From Thermoactinomyces vulgaris (lineage in GTDB: Bacteria > Bacillota > Bacilli > Thermoactinomycetales > Thermoactinomycetaceae), in NCBI RefSeq assembly GCF_003688725.1, contig NZ_REFP01000008.1, positions 62,001 through 126,000 on the forward strand: a stretch of 64,000 bases of DNA. The letters run 5' to 3'. The translations under genes were made by a program, and so were the position numbers. Below, piece by piece: positions 52,349 through 60,341 of the stretch (within the stretch, counting starts at the first letter, position 1; each line of letters begins with the position of its first letter). The notes below the pieces were generated by a model. The model saw only the letters and a list, made by a program, of their open reading frames with translations, did not search any database and was not told the origin of the DNA.

Positions 52349-54007
52349 TTGGCTTTCAAACCATTGATCGTCAGGGACAATGGGATCATTCTCGCAGAAA
52401 AACGGGCTCCGGGAATTCAGGATGTGATTCAAAAACTGGATCAGTTTGCCCGGTGTGTCAAAGAAACGGATGTTTTGTACACGTACCGTTGGGATGAATG
52501 CTCCCTGTGGCAAGCCGCCGCCGACGGATCCGATCCGGACAGCCTCGTGATGTGGCTTCGACAACATGCCAAATTTCCGCTTTCTTCCGGACTGGTGCAA
52601 AAAATAAAAACGGAAATGAAACGTTTTGGTTTGATCCGGTTTGAGAAAGACAGCAAAGAGACGTTTCTTTTGATGTGCCCGGAAGAAAAGATCATTCGAC
52701 GCATCAAACAATTGTCGGAGATTATGAAATGTATTCTTCAAAAGAACAAAAATACCCTTGTGATTCCGATGGAATATCGGGGATTGCTGAAAAAGAAATG
52801 TGTTGATTGGGGTTATCCGCCTTTGGATGCCATCGGCTCTTCCGAAGGAGCACAGCTTTCCCTGCGCTTGAAAACCCACCCTTCTTTTCCCGGATTGCGT
52901 CAATACCAACAACAAGCGGTGGATGCTTTTTGCCATCCGGAGCAAAGCTGGCGGACAAGCGGGGTGATCCTGTTGCCGTGCGGCTCGGGAAAAACCGTGG
53001 TGGGCCTTGGCATTATGGAAAAGATTCAAAAAGAGACGCTGATTCTGACCCCGAATGTCACCTCCTGCCGACAATGGATCCGCGAATTGAAAGAGAAAAC
53101 CGACTTGCCGGAAGAATGGATCGGAGAGTATACATCTTTAACGAAAAACATCGCCCCGGTCACGGTCACCACGTACCAAATGTTGACCAAAAGAGACGGA
53201 AAAACGGGTGCATTTTTGCATATGCACCTTTTTTCGAAAAGAGATTGGGGACTGATCATTTATGATGAAGTGCATTTGTTGCCGGCACCGGTTTTTCGGG
53301 TCACCGCCGGCTTGCAAGCCAAAAGGAGGCTCGGGTTGACAGCGGCATTGATCCGGGAAGACGGTCGGGAAAAGGATGTATTTTCGCTCATCGGGCCGGT
53401 GATTTATGCTTCCCGGTGGAAAGAGATGGAGGAAGGGGGATGGATCTCGGAAGCGGTTTGCCATGAGGTGCGTGTTCCGCTTTCCGACTCACTGAAAGAG
53501 GTTTACCAAACCGCCGAAAAACGCCACCGGTACCGCCTGGCCGCGGAAAATCCGCTGAAACAGGAGGTCTTGCAAGAGATCTTAAAAAAACATCAGGGCG
53601 AGCAAATTTTGGTGATCGGCCAGTATGTGGATCAACTGAAAGCTTTGGCGGAGCGTTTTGACGCCCCGCTCATCACCGGTTCCACCCCGCAACCGGAACG
53701 GGAAGAGTGGTACAGGAAGTTTCGGAAAAAGGAAATCTCTGTTTTATTTGTTTCCAAGGTGGCGAATATGGCGATCGACCTGCCGGATGCGAAAGTGGCC
53801 GTTCAAGTGTCCGGAACGTTTGGTTCCCGCCAGGAAGAGGCCCAACGTTTGGGGCGGATTTTACGGCCGAAAGCAAACGGACAAAAAGCTTATTTTTATC
53901 AGCTGGTCACCCAGGACACCGTGGATCAGGAATATGCATGGCAACGCCAAACCTTTTTGCGGGAAAAAGGGTACAACTATTTCGTCGTAAAGTGGGGGGG
54001 AACATAA
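52349..54007 (+). CDS. XPB/Rad25-type DNA repair helicase
   Basis: A 552-residue SF2 helicase of the bacterial XPB group. N-terminal domain (1-170) begins PLIVRDNGIILAEKRAPG and has YTYRWDECSLWQAAADG, as in mycobacterial XPB. Motor: Walker A LLPCGSGKTVVGLG near 212, DEVH box LIIYDEVHLLPA near 305, RLGLTAAL, and motif VI EEAQRLGRILRPKANG near 505. Proposed to unwind damaged DNA in repair. TTG 52349 follows CAGGAGGTG. The stop overlaps the next start (TAATG), so it is coupled to the Helicase_C_3 partner. Confidence 0.92.
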   Translation: MAFKPLIVRDNGIILAEKRAPGIQDVIQKLDQFARCVKETDVLYTYRWDECSLWQAAADGSDPDSLVMWLRQHAKFPLSSGLVQKIKTEMKRFGLIRFEKDSKETFLLMCPEEKIIRRIKQLSEIMKCILQKNKNTLVIPMEYRGLLKKKCVDWGYPPLDAIGSSEGAQLSLRLKTHPSFPGLRQYQQQAVDAFCHPEQSWRTSGVILLPCGSGKTVVGLGIMEKIQKETLILTPNVTSCRQWIRELKEKTDLPEEWIGEYTSLTKNIAPVTVTTYQMLTKRDGKTGAFLHMHLFSKRDWGLIIYDEVHLLPAPVFRVTAGLQAKRRLGLTAALIREDGREKDVFSLIGPVIYASRWKEMEEGGWISEAVCHEVRVPLSDSLKEVYQTAEKRHRYRLAAENPLKQEVLQEILKKHQGEQILVIGQYVDQLKALAERFDAPLITGSTPQPEREEWYRKFRKKEISVLFVSKVANMAIDLPDAKVAVQVSGTFGSRQEEAQRLGRILRPKANGQKAYFYQLVTQDTVDQEYAWQRQTFLREKGYNYFVVKWGGT

Positions 54008-55845
54008 TGATGCGGGTGAGAGAGCTCCGGTATTGTTTGACTTCCTTATCCGACGCGGAACGAAAACAGATTGCAAACGCGCTGGATCTTCAAGAAGAGT
54101 CATTGGCTGCGATGGAACAGAAACTGACCGATCCCGCTTATTATCAGGATTGCCTGCAAAAGATGGACCGAAAAACGTACCGGTGGTTTTGGTCGGTCTT
54201 TTTGAAGAAGGGAAAAATAAAAAAACAAGCCCTGCATCAGGAAAAAAACCTGCCACTTTCCAAAGTGGAATATCAGCATCTGCTGGATGCGGCTTGCGGG
54301 CGGGGATGGATTTATTGCCTGCGGAACCGGCATATGGAGCGGATGTATTATGTGCCTTGGGAGATCCGGGTGGCCTGGGCCCGGTCCATTTCTGTCGCTC
54401 AGTCTCTTCGCCCATTGGATGAAGAACGCGTCATTCCTGTCCAATCCAATCCTTTGAAAGCAAGCCAGGCCTTTTTTCACTTTTTGACATCGTTAAGCCA
54501 TGAACCTTGGCTGTTGAATCGGACCGGCCATCTCTCCAAAAAAGATCTGAAAAAAATGGATGTCGAGTTGGATTTGGACGACGTTCATGCATCCTGGCCC
54601 GGCTGGTCCGGTTTTCTGCTGGAAACCGCCCGTTTGCTCGGATTGGTCACAGAGACCAAAAAACATGTTGCCGTTCATCAAACAAGGTGGAAAAGCTGGC
54701 TTTCCACCCCTTGGCCAAAAAGTGTCGGCCAATTGTATGATGCCGTTCGCCATGTCCTTTTGAAAGATCACCCGGAGCTGGACGGATTCTGCTTGATTTT
54801 GGAACAATTGCCGGCCGGAACGTGGTGGGGATTGGAACAATTCTGGCGCCGTCTTAAAACGGAGGTGCCGCTGAAGATGCCGTTTCAATTCATCAAACGG
54901 TTGCAAGAGGGGTTTATCACCCCGATGGCTTGCATGGGCTGGTTGGAGTCGGGCAGGACGGAAAAAGGAGAAACTTGTTTCCGATGGATGTCTTATCCCC
55001 CCAGGGAGTGGGTGGATCCAGGCGAAATGCCGGTCTATGTCGATCCAGCACCGGAAGTTTATGTCCCGTTTCATTTTCCGTGGGAAAAGCGTCATGAACT
55101 TTCCTTGTGGGCGGATTTTATGGGCGGGGATTACATGCTTGTGTACGAGATCAACGAAAGGTCATTGGTCAGAGGGCTCCAATACGGACGGACGGTGGAC
55201 AAGATTCTGGAAAAACTGGAAGCATGGGCGGGGGAAGTTCCGTCTTCTGTTACGGAAAGGCTCCTTGATCTCAAAAAAAGAATCGGTGCCGTCACCCTGT
55301 CAACATGGACGTGCCTGAAAATCGAAAACGATGACGTGGCAAAAGATTGGCCGGAGCGGTTGGAAGAGGCCGGCTGGGAAGTCAAAAAACTGAACGGGTC
55401 CGAGTATTTTATCAAAGAAACACCAGGGAAAGTCAGGGCCTGGCTGAAACAGCAGAACCGGGAAGCCATCATGGAAAAAAAGGAATGGTCTGGTAAAGCC
55501 GAAAACCTGGAAACCGATTTTGAGGGCATCCGGGATTGCCGGGTCGAAGTTCCGAAACCGGAGCCTGTTCCTTTGCCCAAGGCTTGGTTTTCCGGGCTCA
55601 GACCATATGGAATCAACATGGCCAGGGAAATGGTCCGGCAAAGCATTTCTCACGGATTGCCGCTTTTCATGGAGCATCAGGGGCGAAAAATGGAAGTGTA
55701 CCCGGAACATTTGCGTTATGAAAATGGCAAATGGATGATGGAGGCGCTGGTTGGAACCGAGCGAAAAAACATTCATTTGGGTGAAGTGGAAGCTTTCCAG
55801 ATGTTGCCCTCTCCTTCTGTATCGCGGGAAAATCCATTACAATAA
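54007..55845 (+). CDS. Helicase-associated protein (Helicase_C_3-like), XPB partner
   Basis: A 612-residue protein starting MMRVRELRYCLTSLSDAERK. The N-terminal half is helical with winged-helix-like segments (VEYQHLLDAACGRGWIY, WSGFLLETARLLGLV). Residues about 340-450 contain VYVDPAPEVYVPFHFPWEK and YEINERSLVRGLQYG plus ILEKLEAWAGEVPSSV, the pattern of the Helicase_C_3 domain found in large proteins encoded next to XPB in Actinobacteria. No helicase motor is present. The final 60 residues are WYL-like (MEVYPEHLRYENGKWMM). It overlaps the XPB stop, suggesting the two products form a complex. Confidence 0.8.
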   Translation: MMRVRELRYCLTSLSDAERKQIANALDLQEESLAAMEQKLTDPAYYQDCLQKMDRKTYRWFWSVFLKKGKIKKQALHQEKNLPLSKVEYQHLLDAACGRGWIYCLRNRHMERMYYVPWEIRVAWARSISVAQSLRPLDEERVIPVQSNPLKASQAFFHFLTSLSHEPWLLNRTGHLSKKDLKKMDVELDLDDVHASWPGWSGFLLETARLLGLVTETKKHVAVHQTRWKSWLSTPWPKSVGQLYDAVRHVLLKDHPELDGFCLILEQLPAGTWWGLEQFWRRLKTEVPLKMPFQFIKRLQEGFITPMACMGWLESGRTEKGETCFRWMSYPPREWVDPGEMPVYVDPAPEVYVPFHFPWEKRHELSLWADFMGGDYMLVYEINERSLVRGLQYGRTVDKILEKLEAWAGEVPSSVTERLLDLKKRIGAVTLSTWTCLKIENDDVAKDWPERLEEAGWEVKKLNGSEYFIKETPGKVRAWLKQQNREAIMEKKEWSGKAENLETDFEGIRDCRVEVPKPEPVPLPKAWFSGLRPYGINMAREMVRQSISHGLPLFMEHQGRKMEVYPEHLRYENGKWMMEALVGTERKNIHLGEVEAFQMLPSPSVSRENPLQ

Positions 55846-55863
55846 AAAGGAGGAGGGGTGTTC

Positions 55864-56295
55864 ATGGAAACACTGGACATGGCGACCATACTGCTTGAAG
55901 CATATCAATTGGCGGATAAAATCAACGAATCGCCGGAAGTCGAAGAGTACCTGCGGACCAAACGACGGCTGAGTGAAGATCAGGAAGCGCAAAAATTGAT
56001 CCGGGAATTCCACAAAGTGAAGGATCAGTTTGAAGAAGCCCAGCGGTTTGGCATCTTTCATCCCAATTATCACGAGGCCAAGGAAAAGGCGGTGAAGTGG
56101 CAGGAGAAATTACGGAAACACCCGGCCATCCATTCGTATTTGTTGGCCGAGGAACAACTGGACCGGCTGTTGCATGAAGTCTCCAGGACCATCGCACATG
56201 CCGTGTCCGAATCCGTGAAGGTGCCGGGCAATGATCCGGTTTTCCCAATCGGGGCCAAAGGTTGCGGCGGATGTGCAAGCCACTCTTCCTCTTGA
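55864..56295 (+). CDS. ylbF: YlbF family protein (RicF)
   Basis: A 143-residue helical protein with VEEYLRTKRRLSEDQEAQKL and HPAIHSYLLAEEQLDRLLHE, plus the cysteine tail KGCGGCAS that in Bacillus YlbF helps bind the Fe-S cluster of the YlbF-YmcA-YaaT complex, which affects RNase Y processing, competence and sporulation. GGAGGAGGGGTG precedes the ATG. ylbG follows after 190 bases, as in Bacillus. The partners ymcA and yaaT are not in the window. Confidence 0.93.
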   Translation: METLDMATILLEAYQLADKINESPEVEEYLRTKRRLSEDQEAQKLIREFHKVKDQFEEAQRFGIFHPNYHEAKEKAVKWQEKLRKHPAIHSYLLAEEQLDRLLHEVSRTIAHAVSESVKVPGNDPVFPIGAKGCGGCASHSSS

Positions 56296-56324
56296 TTTTA
56301 TCCCTTGTTGAAATAGAACGAGCC

Positions 56325-56360
56325 GGCAGAGAAAGCGCCTTTGGGTTTTTCTCTGCCTTG
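56325..56360 (+). terminator. Rho-independent terminator of ylbF
   Basis: GGCAGAGAAA / TTTCTCTGCC stem with a GC-rich loop followed by TTG TTT; separates ylbF from ylbG. Confidence 0.65.
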
Positions 56361-56393
56361 TTTATATTTGGTGTATTTCGCGCATTGAATAAT

Positions 56394-56412
56394 TGTTAAC
56401 AGAGTGTTAACA
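56394..56412 (+). promoter_or_regulatory. Double TGTTAACA palindrome upstream of ylbG
   Basis: Two identical, self-complementary 8-mers TGTTAACA at 56394-56401 and 56405-56412 are spaced 11 bases centre to centre. They sit in an AT-rich region that includes TTGTTA and TATTAG separated by 17 bases, so the pair overlaps a possible promoter. It looks like an operator for a dimeric repressor; the protein is unknown. Confidence 0.4.
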
Positions 56413-56485
56413 TGATATTAGGCTGTTTTTTTATCCAAACAATGGCGCCCTCCGGACACGTTCCGAAGAAAAGGAGTTACCAAGC

Positions 56486-56722
56486 ATGAATATTGCGGAA
56501 AGATTAGGTTTGGCTGTTTGGGTCAATGATCTGAAGTCAGCCCGTTCGTTGGGTCGCATGGGAAACATTCATTACATTTCCAAACGATTAAAGTACGTTT
56601 ACCTTTACATTGATGAAAAATCTGCGGATCAGGTCATCCACCGCATTGAGCAATTACCGTTTGTAAAACGCGTTGAAAGATCGCAAAGAAGGAACATTTG
56701 CCTTGACTTTCATAAATCATGA
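56486..56722 (+). CDS. ylbG: YlbG family protein
   Basis: A 78-residue protein matching the DUF2129/YlbG family: AERLGLAVWVNDLKSARSLG, GNIHYISKRLKYVYLYID, FVKRVERSQR. Function unknown. AAAGGAG lies about 9 bases before the ATG. Encoded after ylbF as in Bacillus, but with its own probable promoter (see the TGTTAACA pair) and a terminator after it. Confidence 0.92.
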   Translation: MNIAERLGLAVWVNDLKSARSLGRMGNIHYISKRLKYVYLYIDEKSADQVIHRIEQLPFVKRVERSQRRNICLDFHKS

Positions 56723-56739
56723 TGTCCATACTTTCATTT

Positions 56740-56765
56740 CTGTCACATCCAGTGACAGTTTTTTT
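56740..56765 (+). terminator. Rho-independent terminator of ylbG
   Basis: CTGTCAC / GTGACAG stem with a 5-base loop and seven T. Confidence 0.85.
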
Positions 56766-56819
56766 GTTGTCTGTTATTTCGTATTTCGAAATTTACCATG
56801 TCGGAAGGAGTAAGAGAAG

Positions 56820-58040
56820 ATGCCGGTCTGGAAGCGAAACATGTATATTTTGATGGTGTCGCAGTTTTTGGTTTTAGGATCGATGACCATGATCATGCCA
56901 TTTCTTCCGCTTTATTTGAAAGAACTGGGCATGACGGATCCCAAGCAAGTCCAATTATGGGCTGGCTTGATTTTTGGGATCAACTTTTTGTCCCAGATTA
57001 TTGTCCAGCCGATCTGGGGGAATCTGGCTGACCGGTACGGCAGAAAAATGATGATCTTGCGTTCCGGGTTTGGCATGTCGGTTGCCATCTTTCTCATGAG
57101 TCTGGCCACATCCCATTGGCAGCTTTTTTTCCTTCGCCTCTTAAACGGGATGGTTTCCGGGTTTATTCCGGCCTCGATTTCATTGATGGCGACCAACTCC
57201 CCGAAAGAAAAAAGCGGTTATGTGTTGGGGATGTTGCAAGCCGGGGCAACCGCAGGATCCATCATCGGTCCCTTTATGGGCGGGGTTTTGGCCGAGTTGG
57301 TCGGATACCGGAATAACTTCATTCTCACGTCTGCCATGTTGCTGACTGCGTCGTTGGTGGTTTTGTTTGCGGTCAAGGAAGAGAAAAAACCGGATCCTTC
57401 CGTCCAGCCGAAACAATCGGTTTTGAAGGACGGTCTTTTTGTGCTGAATCAGCGCACGTTGCTGCTTCTTTTCGGAGTCGGTTTGTTGTTGCAATTTGCC
57501 AATGTCGGCCCGACACCGCTGATGTCTTTGTTTGTGGATGAATTGGGAGCGCACGGGCACGTCGCCTTTTTTGCCGGATTGGTGACGGCGATGACAGGCG
57601 TTTCCAACATGCTGTCTTCCCCGATATTGGGCAGAACCGCCGACCGTTACGGGTCAGACCGTGTTCTTTTTATGGCTTTGATTGCTTCCGGACTGCTGTT
57701 TATCCCGCATATGGCGGTCACCAACATTTGGCAGCTGTTGATTCTCCGTTTCTTGTTGGGGCTTTGCGTCGGAGGATTGTTGCCTTCGCTGAACACATTG
57801 ATCCGCCGTTTTTCGCCCCCGGGAAAAGAAAGCACCGCATACGGTTTTTACACCAGTGCCAACAGCATCGGCAATTTGCTCGGTCCCATCTGCTACGGCG
57901 CCATGTCAGGATGGTTTGGTATCCGTGGCGTTTTTCCGGTGACCGGCCTCATTTTGATCCTGAATGCTTTTTGGTTTAATGCGGTGATGCGCAAGAAAGT
58001 CCGGGATCCCCATTCCCGCAAGGCGGCCAAATCGGCCTGA
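56820..58040 (+). CDS. MFS multidrug-type efflux transporter
   Basis: A 406-residue major facilitator with 12 predicted helices in two halves separated by a charged loop (VKEEKKPDPSVQPKQ) near 185-200. The A-motif NLADRYGRKMMIL is near 67 and a second ILGRTADRYGSDRV near 275; motif C-like GAxxGPxxGG appears as GSIIGPFMGGVLA near 145, typical of drug/H+ antiporters. AGGAGTAAGAGAAG precedes the ATG. Resembles MdtG/YfmO proteins. Ligand unknown. Confidence 0.9.
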   Translation: MPVWKRNMYILMVSQFLVLGSMTMIMPFLPLYLKELGMTDPKQVQLWAGLIFGINFLSQIIVQPIWGNLADRYGRKMMILRSGFGMSVAIFLMSLATSHWQLFFLRLLNGMVSGFIPASISLMATNSPKEKSGYVLGMLQAGATAGSIIGPFMGGVLAELVGYRNNFILTSAMLLTASLVVLFAVKEEKKPDPSVQPKQSVLKDGLFVLNQRTLLLLFGVGLLLQFANVGPTPLMSLFVDELGAHGHVAFFAGLVTAMTGVSNMLSSPILGRTADRYGSDRVLFMALIASGLLFIPHMAVTNIWQLLILRFLLGLCVGGLLPSLNTLIRRFSPPGKESTAYGFYTSANSIGNLLGPICYGAMSGWFGIRGVFPVTGLILILNAFWFNAVMRKKVRDPHSRKAAKSA

Positions 58041-58136
58041 CAAAAAAACGAATTTGGAGGTTTTGGCTTGTTTCTTTCCGCCTCTCTTCCATACAATAGA
58101 TAAAGCAATGATGATTTTTTGTGAGGAGAGATTCTG

Positions 58137-58601
58137 TTGAACTTTTTTCAGGATTTGAAGGAAAAACTGGAGAAAAGTGTGGAGACGGCCGGCCAAAAAT
58201 CTCAAAAAATGTTGGAGATGAGTCGCTTAACACTTCGGATAAAAGGGAAAAAAGAAGATATCGAACACGAGGTCAGCAAACTGGGATGGCAAGTCTATCG
58301 CCACTGGGAGGAACATGGGAATCTCGAATTGACGGACAGCATTGTCCTTTCTTTGGAATCGATCCGGGATCAGCAAAAACGGCTCGAAGCGTTGACCAAA
58401 GAGCTGGAAGAGTTAAAGAAAAAGGAGATTGTTTCCCGCAAGGAAGCCGAACGGGTTCCTTTGGATTTGGCATCGGACGAGGCGGAGGGGGGGAAACCGG
58501 AAGCATTGGTGTCTTCCGTAATTTACATCTGCCCTTTTTGTGCCCGCCAAATCGCTCCCGATGACCAAAGCTGCCCCCATTGCCAAAAACGCTTCTATTG
58601 A
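58137..58601 (+). CDS. Coiled-coil zinc-ribbon protein
   Basis: A 154-residue protein. The N-terminal 100 residues are a charged helical/coiled region (MLEMSRLTLRIKGKKEDIEH, LEALTKELEELKKKE). The C-terminus is a zinc ribbon with two CxxC pairs, ICPFCARQIAPDDQSCPHCQ. TTG 58137 follows GAGGAGAG. Adjacent to the DUF1232 gene (15-base gap) and probably co-transcribed. Function unknown. Confidence 0.82.
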   Translation: MNFFQDLKEKLEKSVETAGQKSQKMLEMSRLTLRIKGKKEDIEHEVSKLGWQVYRHWEEHGNLELTDSIVLSLESIRDQQKRLEALTKELEELKKKEIVSRKEAERVPLDLASDEAEGGKPEALVSSVIYICPFCARQIAPDDQSCPHCQKRFY

Positions 58602-58615
58602 GGAGAGGAGCATCC

Positions 58616-58975
58616 ATGAAGCAAAAAAATAAAATCATCGCCATGCTTCAGGTGTTAAAAAAAGAAGCAATGACAAAAGAGGGAGAAAAAAAGATCATTG
58701 ACCAGTTCAACCGCAAAGTGGAAAGTGTCGGCGGAATTCAGGCATTGATTCACAAGTTGAAGGTCATGTACCATTATTTCCGCGATCCCGGCGTCAGTAT
58801 GAAGAAAAAAGGGTTGGTGGGAGCGGCCCTTCTTTATTTCATCCTGCCGACCGATGTGATCTTTGACTGGTTGCCGATGGTGGGATATATCGATGACATG
58901 GCGGCCGTCTTGTTTGTTTGGCGTTTTTTATCAAAGGAACTCGAACGGTTTGAACAGGGAAAAGAACTGAATTAG
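58616..58975 (+). CDS. YkvA/DUF1232 family membrane protein
   Basis: A 119-residue protein with the DUF1232 core GAALLYFILPTDVIFDWLPM followed by VGYIDDMAAVLFVWRFL near 70-105, one or two membrane helices, and an amphipathic N-terminal region. GAGGAG lies 5 bases before the ATG; the frame before it overlaps the upstream gene. Followed by a terminator. Function unknown. Confidence 0.88.
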   Translation: MKQKNKIIAMLQVLKKEAMTKEGEKKIIDQFNRKVESVGGIQALIHKLKVMYHYFRDPGVSMKKKGLVGAALLYFILPTDVIFDWLPMVGYIDDMAAVLFVWRFLSKELERFEQGKELN

Positions 58976-58990
58976 CCAACTGATTCCAAA

Positions 58991-59046
58991 AGTAGGAAAT
59001 CGGCAGAGACATTTTTTGCCAAGAAGCTGATTTCTTACTTTTTTTA
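58991..59046 (+). terminator. Rho-independent terminator
   Basis: AGTA-GAAATCGGC / GCTGATTTC-TACT long stem with an internal bulge, then a T7 run. Confidence 0.65.
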
Positions 59047-59217
59047 TTCTTACAGTTTTGCTACAATAAATGGAGAATATTGTAGATCCGGTGGCATTGA
59101 CAGACTTTCTTCGACAAAAAAAGGATCGGATTGGTTCGATAATTTTAATGGATAGAAAAGGATAAGTGGGGAGAAAAGTTGAAGCGGAGTACATATGAGG
59201 GCGAGAAAGGGGAATCG

Positions 59218-60021
59218 ATGATGAACCACAGGTCTGTGGCGATTACAGTGACAAGCGGCAAAGGAGGCGTCGGCAAGTCGACGACCGTTGCTTCACTGGG
59301 ATTGGGTTTGGCTCAGTTGGGTTATAAAGTTTGCCTGGTGGATACCGATATCGGATTGCGCAAGCTGGACTTGATGCTGGGTTTGGAAAACCGGATCGTC
59401 TATGATCTGGTCGATGTGATCGAAGGGGTAAGCAAATTGCGCCAGTCCCTGGTTCGCCATAAAGAGTACAATCAGCTCGCGTTGTTGCCCGCGGCGCAAA
59501 CCAGGTACAAGGAAGAGGTTTCACCTGAACAGGTTCAAGCGCTTGTGAATGAGTTGCGGAACGAATTTGACTATATTTTGATCGACTCACCGGCAGGGAT
59601 CGAAGGAGGATTCCGCAACGCGATCGCTTCCGCGGACCGGGCCATTCTTGTTGTCAATCCGGAGATTCCATCTGTCAGGGATTCGGACCGGGTCATTGGT
59701 TTGTTGGAGTCGGCGAACATCCGGCAAATCGACTTGATCGTGAACCGGGTGCAACCCGGAATGGTCAGAGACGGGGACATGTTGAGCGTGGAACGGGTAC
59801 AAAGCCATCTCGCCATCAATCTTTTGGGCATTGTTCCGGAGGACAAACGCATCATCCGTTCTTCCAACACCGGGGAGCCGGTTATTTTGGATCACAAATC
59901 GTTGGCCGGGAAAGCGTTTGCCAACATTGCCCGCCGGTTGATCGGAGAAGAAGTGCCGTTTTTGGAATTGGAGTCTTCCACGATTATCACCAGGATCAAG
60001 AGGTTGTTTCATATCGCTTAA
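59218..60021 (+). CDS. minD: Septum site-determining ATPase MinD
   Basis: A 267-residue deviant Walker ATPase that binds the membrane as an ATP dimer. Walker A SGKGGVGKSTTVA near 14; switch I LVDTDIGLRKLDLMLGLENR near 37; DYILIDSPAGIEGGF near 120; the C-terminal membrane helix TRIKRLFHI closes the protein. The extended open frame back to 59179 lacks a site; GAAAGGGG precedes 59218. The last base overlaps the minE region by one. No minC is next to it. Confidence 0.95.
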   Translation: MMNHRSVAITVTSGKGGVGKSTTVASLGLGLAQLGYKVCLVDTDIGLRKLDLMLGLENRIVYDLVDVIEGVSKLRQSLVRHKEYNQLALLPAAQTRYKEEVSPEQVQALVNELRNEFDYILIDSPAGIEGGFRNAIASADRAILVVNPEIPSVRDSDRVIGLLESANIRQIDLIVNRVQPGMVRDGDMLSVERVQSHLAINLLGIVPEDKRIIRSSNTGEPVILDHKSLAGKAFANIARRLIGEEVPFLELESSTIITRIKRLFHIA

Positions 60022-60041
60022 TGAAATTTGAGGTGACAAGG

Positions 60042-60302
60042 ATGGCTTTTTTGAACATGTTTAATCGGGATAAGGATGAACCAACGGCCATGACGGCAGA
60101 TGATCGGTTGTCATTGGTGCTCAGCTATCAACGATCGGACATCAACGAACAAAAGCTCAAAGAGTTTCGCGCACGGCTGATCGAGTTATGCGATGATTTT
60201 GGTTACGATGTGGTCGGACAAGTGGTGGTGGTTCCGCAATCCAAAGAACGAACGACCATCATCAATGCAAGCATTCCGGTGAAATTGAAAGGCCAGGTAT
60301 AA
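60042..60302 (+). CDS. minE: Cell division topological specificity factor MinE
   Basis: An 86-residue MinE. N-terminal membrane-binding/anti-MinCD part MAFLNMFNRDK and DRLSLVLSYQRSDINEQKL (E. coli: [20 protein letters not shown]), then the dimerisation domain EFRARLIELCDDFG and INASIPVKL. GAGGTGACAAGG lies before the ATG at 60042; ATG 60021 is possible but adds seven unconserved residues. It would drive MinD oscillation, a trait not found in B. subtilis, which uses MinJ/DivIVA. A terminator follows. Confidence 0.93.
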   Translation: MAFLNMFNRDKDEPTAMTADDRLSLVLSYQRSDINEQKLKEFRARLIELCDDFGYDVVGQVVVVPQSKERTTIINASIPVKLKGQV

Positions 60303-60304
60303 GT

Positions 60305-60337
60305 AAAAGCACGGACCGGTGCGGGTTCGTGCTTTTT
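60305..60337. terminator. Convergent terminator after minE
   Basis: AAAGCACG-ACC / GGGT-CGTGCTTT stem with one mismatch, then T5; located between minE and the reverse-strand SANT gene. Confidence 0.78.
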
Positions 60338-60341
60338 CTTT

